DNA of 64,000 nucleotides from Desulfosporosinus shakirovi (GTDB lineage: Bacteria > Bacillota > Desulfitobacteriia > Desulfitobacteriales > Desulfitobacteriaceae), in NCBI RefSeq assembly GCF_020595055.1, contig NZ_JAJDOO010000012.1:62001-126000 (forward strand), written 5' to 3'. Shown in pieces: positions 56,191 through 64,000 of this stretch (within the stretch, counting starts at the first letter, position 1; every line of letters begins with the position of its first letter). The position numbers and the translations under genes are program-made. The notes below the pieces were generated by a model. The model was given only the letters and a program-made list of their open reading frames with translations, did no database searches and was not told the origin of the DNA.

Positions 56191-57183
56191 CTACAGAACA
56201 ACTCCTCGTTTATCTGCCAGGTCACGCAGAGCCAAAATTTCAGAATCGCTCATATTTTCGGGTAACTTAATCGAAACTTCTAGAAAAAGATCCCCCTGTT
56301 GAGCAGGCTTCTCTAAATTTGGCATACCTTTGCCTTTCAGGCGAAATTTCTTTCCGTTTTGGGAAAGTGGGGGAATTTTTAGCAAGACTTCACCACTAAA
56401 AGTTTTGACACTGACTTCTCCTCCTAAAACCGCTCGATAAAAATCAACCGGGATTTCGGCCCTTAAGTCATCTCCATCGCGAAGGAAATAGGAATGCGGT
56501 TTTACCGTTATAATTAAATAGAGGTTCCCGGCTGGTCCGCCCGAAATTCCCAGACTGCCTTGACCCGAAAGCCGTACCTTAGAACCGGTCCGTACCCCTT
56601 TTGGGATCTTGGCCTCAATTTGCTTTTCACCTGTTCGAATGACTCTAGTTGTACCAGTATAAGATTCCTCCAGAGTTACTTGAACTTCAACTTCAAGATC
56701 CTGTCCTTGACGGGGACGACCAGCAGCGGGCCCTCCGCTAAATCCTCGACCTGGTCCTCCAACTCCTCCAAAGAGAGTTGAGAAGAAGTCAGAATACCCT
56801 TCCCCTCCAAAATTAAATCCACCTGTTTTACCCGAGCCACCGAACATTTCTGCAAAATCTTCCGGGGACATGGTATAGGTATGCCCTCCGCTCCCACCAC
56901 TGGGATTCGATTGCCAACGATCCCAATTGTAATCCCCGCGACCTCCTCGGGCTTTCCATTGTTGATAGTCTTGACGCAACTCATCGTATTTACGTCGTTT
57001 TTCAGGATCACTAATTGCTTGATATGCCTCTGTAGCCTCTTTGAATTTTTCTTCAGCAACTTTATCTCCGGGATTAACATCCGGATGATACTTTTTAGCT
57101 AGTTTCTGATAAGCTTTCTTAATGGTTTTTTCATCGGCATCGGCTGAAACACCTAAGCTCACATAATAGTCTTTAAAATCCAT
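56191..57183 (-). CDS. DnaJ-family co-chaperone, CbpA type
   Basis: J-domain protein of 330 residues. The J domain (about 5-70) has the HPD motif in KKYHPDVNPG; a Gly/Phe-rich segment follows (about 75-150), then two C-terminal substrate-binding domains. The zinc-finger repeats of true DnaJ are missing, so it is of the CbpA/DnaJ type II class. It stimulates DnaK and hands substrates to it and ClpB. ATG after GAGGTG. It heads a dnaJ-clpB operon with a near-consensus promoter. Confidence 0.9.
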   Translation of the reverse strand: MDFKDYYVSLGVSADADEKTIKKAYQKLAKKYHPDVNPGDKVAEEKFKEATEAYQAISDPEKRRKYDELRQDYQQWKARGGRGDYNWDRWQSNPSGGSGGHTYTMSPEDFAEMFGGSGKTGGFNFGGEGYSDFFSTLFGGVGGPGRGFSGGPAAGRPRQGQDLEVEVQVTLEESYTGTTRVIRTGEKQIEAKIPKGVRTGSKVRLSGQGSLGISGGPAGNLYLIITVKPHSYFLRDGDDLRAEIPVDFYRAVLGGEVSVKTFSGEVLLKIPPLSQNGKKFRLKGKGMPNLEKPAQQGDLFLEVSIKLPENMSDSEILALRDLADKRGVVL

Positions 57184-57301
57184 ACTTTCACCTCATAACA
57201 CTACATTTAGTCAGCATTATTTTATATAGAGTAGCTATCCCCTAGATTTTTATATCCTAAAAGACTCTTAATAATTTACAGTATTTTTCCTTGTTGACAA
57301 A

Positions 57302-57330
57302 ATTATAGTCTATTTTATCCTGAAGGTCAA
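57302..57330 (-). promoter_or_regulatory. Sigma-A promoter of the dnaJ-clpB operon
   Basis: Minus strand: TTGACC (-35), 17-base spacer, TATAAT (-10). The predicted start is about 110 bases before the dnaJ-type ATG. Confidence 0.8.
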
Positions 57331-57341
57331 TATTGGTCAGA
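57325..57341 (+). promoter_or_regulatory. CtsR-like operator over the -35 box
   Basis: GGTCAATATTGGTCAGA: two heptads GGTCAAT and GGTCAGA three bases apart. The CtsR box is a tandem (A/G)GTCAAA repeat with the same 3-base gap; each heptad here differs by one base. It overlaps the -35 box of the dnaJ-clpB promoter, and clpB is a common CtsR target. The tandem repeat is seen; CtsR control is inferred. Confidence 0.55.
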
Positions 57342-57420
57342 GATTTTTATATCACTATTTGATCTGATCACATTAACTTTTTTTAATAAAATACTTTTTT
57401 AACCAAAATAATTCTCAATT

Positions 57421-57461
57421 AAAACAGAGATAGGTATTCAATGAATACCTATCTCTGTTTT
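57421..57461. terminator. Terminator of the lipid kinase gene
   Basis: Perfect palindrome with 20-base arms (AAAACAGAGATAGGTATTCA and its complement) around one base, with T-rich ends in both directions. The rest of the 57184-57513 gap holds only the dnaJ promoter and operator-like box. Confidence 0.85.
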
Positions 57462-57513
57462 AATTGGATGCATTCAATGAGATTTTCTGGCAGGCTTAGA
57501 GCCGGCAAATTAT

Positions 57514-58443
57514 TTAACCCCATAAACAAAGAATACGAGGAATATTTTTAAGATAGATAGGTCCTTGACCGGGTTGCTCCCCATCAATATCCAGCAGAAT
57601 TCTTTCAGCTGAAGTGATGACTACGGAGCGGCCGCGCTGCACGCTAACCCCGGGGATCGAAAGATGAGTGCCTCGATAGATCTTTGGTATATGCCGTAAA
57701 ATAGTCCAGGTTGAAAAGTCTCCTAGAGACACTATATCAAAAAGACCATCATCAAGTTCTGCATGTGGTGCGATCATCATTCCACCACCAATATAACGAC
57801 CGTTTGCTACCATAATACTGTTGAGTCGACCATTACAGATTAGCTTTCCATCGATTTCACAGCTCATAACTTTATTACTGTAACGAAGTATGCTTACTAC
57901 TGATCCAATAAGAAAAGATAGTTTACCTCCAAGCAACTTACTTTGCTGATTGACACGAGCAACTGTCTCCCCACCTAAACCAACGTCTGCAACGTTAAGG
58001 AAATAACGGTGGATCTGTTGTCCATAATTATCATCAAAGAGGACTTCCCCGACATCGATTTTTCGTTTTCGACCTTGTTTCAGAATATCGATAAAGCCCT
58101 CAATTCCTTTAGGAATTTTTAAGGTGCGAATAAAGTCGCATCCAGTACCATGTGAAAAAACGGCTAGCTCTGCCTGTGGGTTAATCAGCTGATTATTAGA
58201 GAAGAATCCATTAACTACTTCATTCATAGTCCCGTCTCCCCCGACAGAAATAATGCGAGTACACCCTTCTTTCAAGGCTTTTTGAGTGATATGAATTGCA
58301 TCACCGGGTCCAGACGTATAAGTGAAGTCGATAGGATATCCTTCTTCTCGCAGTCGTTTCAAATACTGAGGCCATCGTTTAAGAGTACTGCCATTGGATG
58401 AATGCGGATTTACAACAGCGAACCAGTAGTTACTTATTTTCAT
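57514..58443 (-). CDS. Diacylglycerol kinase family lipid kinase, YegS/BmrU-like
   Basis: Lipid kinase of 309 residues with the DAGK catalytic domain. The nucleotide-binding GGDGTMNEVVNG motif is at about 69-80, followed by LAVFSHGTGCDFIRTL and a C-terminal beta-sandwich with DGLFDIVSL. It phosphorylates diacylglycerol or a related lipid, recycling lipid intermediates. The ATG at 58443 has GGGAG 10 bases upstream and matches the family start; the frame extends 10 codons further without a site. Single gene with its own terminator. Confidence 0.88.
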   Translation of the reverse strand: MKISNYWFAVVNPHSSNGSTLKRWPQYLKRLREEGYPIDFTYTSGPGDAIHITQKALKEGCTRIISVGGDGTMNEVVNGFFSNNQLINPQAELAVFSHGTGCDFIRTLKIPKGIEGFIDILKQGRKRKIDVGEVLFDDNYGQQIHRYFLNVADVGLGGETVARVNQQSKLLGGKLSFLIGSVVSILRYSNKVMSCEIDGKLICNGRLNSIMVANGRYIGGGMMIAPHAELDDGLFDIVSLGDFSTWTILRHIPKIYRGTHLSIPGVSVQRGRSVVITSAERILLDIDGEQPGQGPIYLKNIPRILCLWG

Positions 58444-58671
58444 TAAGAAAACTCTCCCTTTTGGCAGACACATATATCATGTACAGTCAGTTTATACTTT
58501 CTGACTAGTATTAGCGATAAAAAATGCCTATATATGCCTCATCTAGAGAGAATTCGACGTTTAAAATGAAAAATCCTTTTCGTTCGTTTACCCTCCATTG
58601 CAATTCTCTCTAAGAGTGTTCTTTATATGTTATCGTAAGAGCCAATAAGACAGCCATTTAAATTTCTTTGT

Positions 58672-60414
58672 TTAAACAGAACGTATCTGATTGATGCGTT
58701 GCATGACATCTTCTTTTACTTTGCGAAGGAAATCTTCTGCCCCAGCTAAGGTATCAGCTTTCACTGAGAAGTAAAATTTAATTTTGGGTTCTGTACCAGA
58801 AGGTCGTACCATCACAAATCCTCCACCCGCAAAAGAATATCTTAAAACATTTGACTGAGGAAGTTTGAGAGGATATGTTTGTCCTGTTTCATAGTTTTTG
58901 CCTATTCTCAGTTCATAATCGTCAAATCTTTCAATAGACATCCCACACAATTCATGAATCTCTTCTTGACGGAGTGAATCCATAATTAAAGCCATCTCTT
59001 CTTTTCCAAGTTTCCCTTCTAGGTCAAGGGACTTTTGGTCATCAAGGTAATATCCAAATTGTTGATAGATGCTTTCGAGAACAGCAAAGAAATTGCGTCC
59101 TTCAATCTGCTGATAATAGAGGGCAGCTTCAGCCAAGATGACAGAAGCGATAATTCCATCCTTATCTCGGACAAAATCCCCTGCTAAATATCCGTAACTT
59201 TCTTCAAAGCCAAATTCGAAGGTTCCCCAACCGCCCTCCTCCATTTCCTTTTCCTTTTCAGCGATGAATTTAAACCCTGTCAGAACATTTTCAACTCGAA
59301 CATTAAAATATCTTGCAACTTCATCTGCCAAATCAGTTGAAGCAACCGTTTTAATAATCGTTGCATTATCAGAAAGGATTCCTAAAGCCTTTTTCCGAGA
59401 TAAGATATAGTATGTTAACAGTATTCCGATTTGATTCCCTGTAAGCTGTATATAGTCCCCTTGAGGAGTACGTAAGGCCACCCCCAAACGATCCGCATCA
59501 GGATCTGTAGCTAGAAGAAGTTCTGCTTTCACTGCATTTCCATATTTTCGAGCAAGTTCAAACGTTGCCGGAATTTCTGGATTGGGATACGGGACGGTTG
59601 TGAATTCCGGATCAGGATGCTCTTGTTCGAGAACAACATTGACCGAACTGAAACCGAGTTCAGACAAAGCCCTTCTGACTAGGATATTTCCCGCTCCGTG
59701 AAGCGGCGTATAGACGATACTGAGTTCCTTCCCTTTTTTCTTGTCGAGATCTGGGTACAGTGCCAAATTCCTGACACGAGCAAGATAAGGTTTATCAATT
59801 TCTTCTCCAATTATTTGAAGAAGTCCACATCGCTTAGCTTCTTCAAGGGATAGAGGTTCGAGTCCCAACCAGCTCTCACGGGCTTCTATGCGGGCAAGAA
59901 TTTGATCTGCTTTTGCAGGAGGCACCTGTCCTCCATCATCCCAATATACTTTGTACCCATTGTAGATTTTAGGGTTGTGACTCGCTGTCACAACAATCCC
60001 AGCCAAAGCACGCAAATGGCGGACCGTAAAGGAGAGTTCCGGTGTGGGACGAAGTGAATCAAAAAGATATACTTTGATTCCGTTCTTGGCAAGCACCAGG
60101 GCGGCCTCGATAGCGAATTCAGGTGAATACCTGCGCGAGTCGTAAGCAATCACAACCCCTCGTCGCATTCCTTCTTGCCCATGATCACAAACACATTCAG
60201 CCAACCCCTGGGTTACTTTCCGAACAACATATTTGTTCATTCGATTTGTGCCTGCGCCAATAATACCTCTTAACCCACCTGTACCAAATTCTAGATTCGT
60301 ATAAAAACGGTCCTCAATTTCTTGTGGATCGGTGATTTCTCTTAGCTCTCGCCGTGTTTCTTCGTCAAAATAGGGGTCTTCCGTCCATAAGTGATAACGA
60401 TTTTGAATACTCAC
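58672..60414 (-). CDS. Phosphoglucomutase/phosphomannomutase
   Basis: Alpha-D-phosphohexomutase of 580 residues, Bacillus PgcA-like, interconverting hexose 1- and 6-phosphates for sugar nucleotide supply. The active-site phosphoserine loop is TASHNP (about 133-138), the metal loop is ATDPDADRLG, the sugar loop GFEESYGY, and the phosphate site RPSGTEPK. Start chosen at GTG 60414, 9 bases after GGGAGG; an in-frame ATG 12 codons upstream lies before that site. Single gene. Confidence 0.92.
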   Translation of the reverse strand: MSIQNRYHLWTEDPYFDEETRRELREITDPQEIEDRFYTNLEFGTGGLRGIIGAGTNRMNKYVVRKVTQGLAECVCDHGQEGMRRGVVIAYDSRRYSPEFAIEAALVLAKNGIKVYLFDSLRPTPELSFTVRHLRALAGIVVTASHNPKIYNGYKVYWDDGGQVPPAKADQILARIEARESWLGLEPLSLEEAKRCGLLQIIGEEIDKPYLARVRNLALYPDLDKKKGKELSIVYTPLHGAGNILVRRALSELGFSSVNVVLEQEHPDPEFTTVPYPNPEIPATFELARKYGNAVKAELLLATDPDADRLGVALRTPQGDYIQLTGNQIGILLTYYILSRKKALGILSDNATIIKTVASTDLADEVARYFNVRVENVLTGFKFIAEKEKEMEEGGWGTFEFGFEESYGYLAGDFVRDKDGIIASVILAEAALYYQQIEGRNFFAVLESIYQQFGYYLDDQKSLDLEGKLGKEEMALIMDSLRQEEIHELCGMSIERFDDYELRIGKNYETGQTYPLKLPQSNVLRYSFAGGGFVMVRPSGTEPKIKFYFSVKADTLAGAEDFLRKVKEDVMQRINQIRSV

Positions 60415-60565
60415 TCTGACAAACCTCCCATATCGTTGTATTATCGACATAATTAGATTTTCATGACCTCACTGAGATTGCCTTATTGGATAATCTTCCC
60501 TTTTAAGCGAGTATAACATAACCTTGTTAAATTTAACAAATTATCATAACGAGGTAAGGCACTTG

Positions 60566-60600
60566 GTAAAATAGAAATAAGCCCAGTCTAAGACTGAGCT
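60566..60600 (-). terminator. Terminator overlapping the DegV stop codon
   Basis: Minus strand: AGCTCAGTC/GACTGGGCT with loop TTA, then TATTTCTATTTT. The TAG stop of the DegV gene lies inside the hairpin loop. Confidence 0.75.
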
Positions 60601-61472
60601 ATAAGTACTGGAGAAATTATAACACCAACAAGTCCAGGTCCTGTATGGACCCCCATGACCGGACTGATCTGATTGAACAACAATTCTTTAATATTTGGAA
60701 GTTCTTTAGCATTTTTCCACAGCTTACGAGCTTCCTGTTCTGCTCCGCCATGTACAATAGCCACATTATATTGTCCATCCTGAGTACTTTCAATGAGTAT
60801 ATCGTATAATTTTTTGAGTGATTGATCTCTGCCGCGGACTTTCGAATATGTAATATATTTTCCTTCAGAATTTATAGAGATTATTGGTTTTATGTTAAGA
60901 AGCTCTCCTATGGTACCTGAAACGTATCCGATACGTCCACCCCGTTTTAGATACTCCAATGTAGATAAGACAAAATATAGTTTAGTCTGCTCCGAAACTT
61001 TCTTAGCTACCTTGAGTACAGCCTGAAAATCAATAGATTTTCGAAGCTCTCGAGCCGCCTGGAGAACTGGAAAACCGAGTCCCATGGAAAGCGCTTTAGA
61101 ATCCAAGACTTCAATTTCCATTTCCTCATAATCTTTGGCTACCTGACATACAGTTTCATAAGTACCGCTTAAACCACTTGATATGTGCATTGTGAGAACA
61201 TGAGTAAACTTCTCCTCTCTTAGTCGGTCAAACAAATTAGCGATTTCTGCTGGAGAAGGTAATGATGTTGTAGGAACTTCAATATCCATATTGTCATATA
61301 CCTCATTTGGACTGATACTGACCCCATCGAGATACTCTCGATCTTTATACACAACGTGCAAAGGAAGAATCTCAATCCCAAACTCCTTAGTCATATCTGA
61401 GTCTAGATCACTTGTACTGTCTGTAACGATTGCAATTTTTGGAAGGCTTAAAGGTATTGAAGTTTCTCGCAT
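60588..61472 (-). CDS. DegV family fatty-acid-binding protein, second copy
   Basis: A 294-residue DegV/FakB-like protein: IAIVTDSTSDLDSDM at the start, TSLPSPAEIANLFD, MHISSGLSGTYETV and the LEYLKRGGRIGYVSGTIGELLNIKPII signature. It shares the fold of the protein at 43306-44172 but is clearly diverged. The ATG is preceded by GGAAAGGA. Single gene; bound fatty acid and partner kinase unknown. Confidence 0.9.
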   Translation of the reverse strand: MRETSIPLSLPKIAIVTDSTSDLDSDMTKEFGIEILPLHVVYKDREYLDGVSISPNEVYDNMDIEVPTTSLPSPAEIANLFDRLREEKFTHVLTMHISSGLSGTYETVCQVAKDYEEMEIEVLDSKALSMGLGFPVLQAARELRKSIDFQAVLKVAKKVSEQTKLYFVLSTLEYLKRGGRIGYVSGTIGELLNIKPIISINSEGKYITYSKVRGRDQSLKKLYDILIESTQDGQYNVAIVHGGAEQEARKLWKNAKELPNIKELLFNQISPVMGVHTGPGLVGVIISPVLIAQS

Positions 61473-61562
61473 GAGGCATAGTTCCTTTCCATCAAAACTG
61501 TAATATTTTAATAATTAGTATATCATAATAGCTAACGATTCGACTAGAAAGTTTTTGTAATA

Positions 61563-62144
61563 TTAGGATATCAAAAGAGTTTGGGTAGCTATACGCACTT
61601 CTTCCAATGAAGCCGGAGAAGCTTCAATATCTCCGATTTTATCGACTCCACTATATAAGCAAGCTTGAGAATATTGAATGTCTAACATATGAAAAAAAGT
61701 TTTAATGGAACGCTCGGCACACTCAAATACATTTGGGAGACGTGTTCCCGCCGTAGAAATAAAAAGTCCTATTCGTTCAGGTCCAGCTGGATTTAGTAGC
61801 GTTTGATTAAGAAGATACTTGCGTGCCCAAAACGTTTGCATTCGATCAATCATTGTTTTAGTTTGAGAATTGACCCCCATAAAATAGATTGGTGCGGCTA
61901 AAATGAATCGGTCAGAGTGAATTAGCTTCTCTTGAAGCTTTAGGATGTCGTCATTTATTACACAAATTCCTTTGGCAGAGCAAGCACCACATCCTTGGCA
62001 GGGATTGATTTTTAAGTCAGAAAGATAAACCACCTCCGTGCTATGACCCTCGGCCTGGGCAGTTCCAATTCCCTCTAACAGCAATTTCGTCGTATTACCG
62101 TTGCGACGTGGACTGCAGGCTATTCCAAGTACTGATAATCCCAT
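61563..62144 (-). CDS. Iron-sulfur flavoprotein, NADPH-dependent FMN reductase family
   Basis: Flavodoxin-like redox protein of 193 residues. The FMN phosphate loop is SPRRNGNTTK near the start, and a compact iron-sulfur motif Cys49-x2-Cys52-x2-Cys55-x5-Cys61 follows, as in Methanosarcina-type iron-sulfur flavoproteins; AAPIYFMGVNSQTKTMIDR is the usual flavin-contact stretch. The ATG at 62144 has GGGAGAG about 9 bases upstream; an in-frame start 7 codons earlier has none. Electron partners are unknown; oxidative-stress and ferredoxin-linked roles are known for the family. Confidence 0.88.
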   Translation of the reverse strand: MGLSVLGIACSPRRNGNTTKLLLEGIGTAQAEGHSTEVVYLSDLKINPCQGCGACSAKGICVINDDILKLQEKLIHSDRFILAAPIYFMGVNSQTKTMIDRMQTFWARKYLLNQTLLNPAGPERIGLFISTAGTRLPNVFECAERSIKTFFHMLDIQYSQACLYSGVDKIGDIEASPASLEEVRIATQTLLIS

Positions 62145-62209
62145 ATGTAATTTCTCTCCCATCAATTTTAGTTTCTAGCGTGTAAACAAAATATAACTCA
62201 TCCAAATAT

Positions 62210-62247
62210 AAAAGCGAGGTTCTTAATTATTTAAGAATCTCGCTTTT
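62210..62247. terminator. Hairpin upstream of the flavoprotein gene
   Basis: Arms AAAAGCGAGGTTCTTAA and TTAAGAATCTCGCTTTT pair with one mismatch around a 4-base loop, with T-rich tails both ways. It would end leftward transcripts from the 62.3-62.6 kb area. Confidence 0.75.
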
Positions 62248-62339
62248 ATATTTGGCTCTTTCCGAATGGGTTTAAGCTCATTAGGTTACACTTTAGGATT
62301 AGAATCCGGGTCAAAATACCGCTCCCTTTCTGTAACTAC

Positions 62340-62450
62340 TTATCCTTCTTCATGAACTTGCCTTAGGGTCTGAGTAGACTTAATGGGTTCCAGTCCAACA
62401 GACTCTAAAATTGCATTAATCATTAACTGCTCTTTTTTCGTCATACGCAT
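62340..62450 (-). CDS. Possible 36-residue peptide
   Basis: A short frame from ATG 62450 to TAA encodes 36 residues, MRMTKKEQLMINAILESVG at its start and a Gln/Thr-rich end. AAAGGACAGA stands at a good distance before the ATG and a hairpin follows at 62210-62247, so it has the parts of an independent gene. No family is recognised. Confidence 0.4.
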   Translation of the reverse strand: MRMTKKEQLMINAILESVGLEPIKSTQTLRQVHEEG

Positions 62451-62622
62451 TCTGTCCTTTCATTTTTTTAACAACATTTTAATTATATACCTTCTTTGAA
62501 ATAATTACAAGTTTTTCGAAAATTAATAATTATTAACATCTGTCGTTTAAAACGAACCAAAATGACCCCGCTTTTGTGTTATTTCATCCGGACTCTATTA
62601 CCCTATGTGCAGAGAATGCGGT

Positions 62623-63453
62623 TTATGACAGTTCAATACACATTTCTAGTTGTTTGGCACTAGGGTTAATTCCATGAGCCCTGAGAAAGGTGGAAATCCA
62701 ATCATTAGGTTGATTAGTAAGTGAGAACGATGGGCCTGACCATTGAAGTATAGTGGGAAGAACTTCTTCTGTTCCAGCTAAATTCGCTCCCCAAATATCA
62801 AGCAAAAGACCCGATTTTTCCTCTGCAAACAAGGCACCCGCAGTTTTAGTTTGATTAATATAAGCTAAAAGGTTACCATGTCGTCTGAGATACCCCTCTC
62901 TTCGTTGCCAAGCCGGATTAAAAAAGGCATGGTTGCGATTTTGAAAGTATTCGTCTACCGATATTAGTGCAACCGGATGTATCTGAAGCATCTTATCGTT
63001 AAAATCAGAGATGTTTTGAGCACGATAAACATTAAGTTGACGCACATCGACAAAACCGACGGACTGATAGATTTTTCTCGCGTAATTCTGTTCCAGTACT
63101 TCAAGATAAATCCGTTTAAGAAAAATACTTTTTGCAATATTTAACTGAGAACGTAACAGGACTGCAAAAAGGCCATTTCGTCGGTAATCAGGATCAATAC
63201 AGGTGCCAGCAATCCATCCATCTTTATCATCTATTGACAGCAAAGTAAACCCTACAACACGATTATCAACAAAAATGGCAACAGAACGCGACAAAGAAAC
63301 TTGACTCAATGCAAGCCAAGCTTTCATATGTTCTTGTTTATATGCCATATTATAATAATACCCGAGCCAACAACGGTTCCACATCTCAGTAATATCTTGC
63401 AAGTTAAAACCTTCAAGAGTTTTTATGTAAACATTTTTAATATTAATCGTCAA
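62623..63453 (-). CDS. GNAT-domain acetyltransferase, two-part
   Basis: A 276-residue protein. The N-terminal half (about 1-150) is a GNAT fold with VGFTLLSIDDKDGWIAGTCIDPDYRRNGLF as acetyl-CoA motif A (split here: residues about 67-96) and IYLEVLEQNYARKIYQSVGF as motif B. The remaining 120 residues are a second, less clear domain that may be a degenerate GNAT. The start is TTG at 63453 with only a weak GGGA upstream. It diverges from the M18 aminopeptidase gene. Substrate unknown. Confidence 0.8.
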   Translation of the reverse strand: MTINIKNVYIKTLEGFNLQDITEMWNRCWLGYYYNMAYKQEHMKAWLALSQVSLSRSVAIFVDNRVVGFTLLSIDDKDGWIAGTCIDPDYRRNGLFAVLLRSQLNIAKSIFLKRIYLEVLEQNYARKIYQSVGFVDVRQLNVYRAQNISDFNDKMLQIHPVALISVDEYFQNRNHAFFNPAWQRREGYLRRHGNLLAYINQTKTAGALFAEEKSGLLLDIWGANLAGTEEVLPTILQWSGPSFSLTNQPNDWISTFLRAHGINPSAKQLEMCIELS

Positions 63454-63638
63454 TTTAATCCCACAATTCTTTTATAATAGATGGTCATCGCTTAACTTTC
63501 TATATGGTATGTCAAATATCCTTCAACCTTAAGAAATACCAGCTAATATATTTTAGAGGTTGATTAATATTTGCTTATCTCTTGCTATTTACTTATAGTA
63601 AGAATCACCAACAGAAATTTGAAAGGCGGTCTGACATA

Positions 63639-64000
63639 ATGAAAACTACATTTATTAATGACTCCGAACTAACCTTCGCTCATGAACTCTTGCATTTTAT
63701 TGAGGAAAGCCCATCTTCCTTTCATGCCGTGGAAAGTGTTAAGAAATTGCTGGCTCCTCAGGGATTTCAAGAGTTATCTCTTAACAGGAAATGGACCTTG
63801 ACTCCGGGCGGGAAATATTTCATAACTCGTAACTATTCAGCACTGATAGCCTTTTCGGTTGGCATGGGTGAGCCAGAAAAACATGGATTTCGCCTGATTG
63901 CAACGCATACAGACAGCCCTGCTTTCCGTATTAAGTCCTTACCTGAAATATCAGTAGAAGGTCATTATCTCAAATTAAATATTGAAACGTACGGAGGTCC
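63639..64000 (+). CDS. M18 family aminopeptidase, 5' part (cut by window edge)
   Basis: The first 120 residues of an aspartyl aminopeptidase-type zinc enzyme. FIEESPSSFHAVESVKKLL is the typical M18 opening, and the first metal-ligand motif THTDSPAFRIK (His and Asp-Ser-Pro) is present at about 90-100. The ATG has AAGGCGG 9 bases upstream. It removes N-terminal residues from peptides in the cytoplasm. The frame is open to the window end. Confidence 0.88.
   Translation, partial: MKTTFINDSELTFAHELLHFIEESPSSFHAVESVKKLLAPQGFQELSLNRKWTLTPGGKYFITRNYSALIAFSVGMGEPEKHGFRLIATHTDSPAFRIKSLPEISVEGHYLKLNIETYGG

Overview
The window looks like the chromosome of an anaerobic, endospore-forming, low-GC Firmicute of the Desulfosporosinus/Desulfitobacterium type (Peptococcaceae sensu lato). 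This is inferred from a complete carbonyl branch of the Wood-Ljungdahl pathway (acsA-E, acsV, two cooC-type ATPases), a fixABCX electron-transfer flavoprotein operon, a SpoVD-like sporulation PBP with a PASTA domain, small coat-like proteins, DnaD/DnaC primosomal proteins, DegS/DegU-like signalling and many TTG/GTG starts after strong GGAGG sites. No protein or nucleotide search could be run, so the species is not fixed.

Layout. 1-2.1 kb: the edge of a membrane protein gene, tRNA-Lys(CTT) and a PepV-type dipeptidase. 2.2-8.0 kb: spoVD-like PBP, then a leftward larE-larB-larC-rhomboid operon with a clear sigma-A promoter; larC lacks its C-terminal half and no larA is present. 8.1-13 kb: fixABCX and trxB, the latter with a CsoR/CstR-like palindrome in its leader. 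13.2-17.8 kb: a 940-residue UPF0182 membrane protein that appears to start at CTG, then a complete IS1182-type insertion sequence with 29-bp ends. 17.8-26 kb: a run of envelope genes, several of unknown function (phosphodiester glycosidase, OsmC, two unrecognised membrane proteins, PHP phosphatase, anchored protein), then dnaC and dnaD. 26.2-31.5 kb: HD hydrolase, beta-CASP metallo-beta-lactamase, DegU/DegS-like pair and a hypothetical protein.

31.7-42.8 kb: the acs operon, leftward, in the order cooC, acsA, acsB, acsC, acsV, cooC, acsD, acsE, ending at a terminator. It encodes CO dehydrogenase, acetyl-CoA synthase, the corrinoid iron-sulfur protein, its reductive activator, its methyltransferase and two nickel-insertion type ATPases. 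A strong hairpin without a U-tract lies between acsB and acsC. 43-45.7 kb: DegV, tRNA-Pro(CGG) with a near-consensus promoter and terminator, and a GNAT acetyltransferase.

45.7-49.6 kb: an FMN riboswitch with terminator controlling ribD-ribE-ribBA-ribH. 49.7-52.3 kb: a sigma-70 family gene whose Shine-Dalgarno lies inside a perfect 14-bp inverted repeat, then a group II intron placed exactly behind a terminator hairpin; its reverse transcriptase is frameshifted. 52.3-57.5 kb: two coat-like proteins, a DivIVA-domain protein, clpB and a CbpA-type dnaJ, the last two behind a promoter overlapped by a CtsR-like box. 57.5-64 kb: lipid kinase, phosphohexomutase, a second DegV, an iron-sulfur flavoprotein, a possible 36-residue peptide, a GNAT protein and the start of an M18 aminopeptidase cut by the window edge.

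I found no CRISPR array, prophage or obvious defence island. The most unusual items are the truncated LarC, the terminator-targeted intron, the candidate operators at trxB and dnaJ-clpB, the sequestered ribosome binding site of the sigma gene, and the unrecognised envelope genes at 17.8-24.2 kb.
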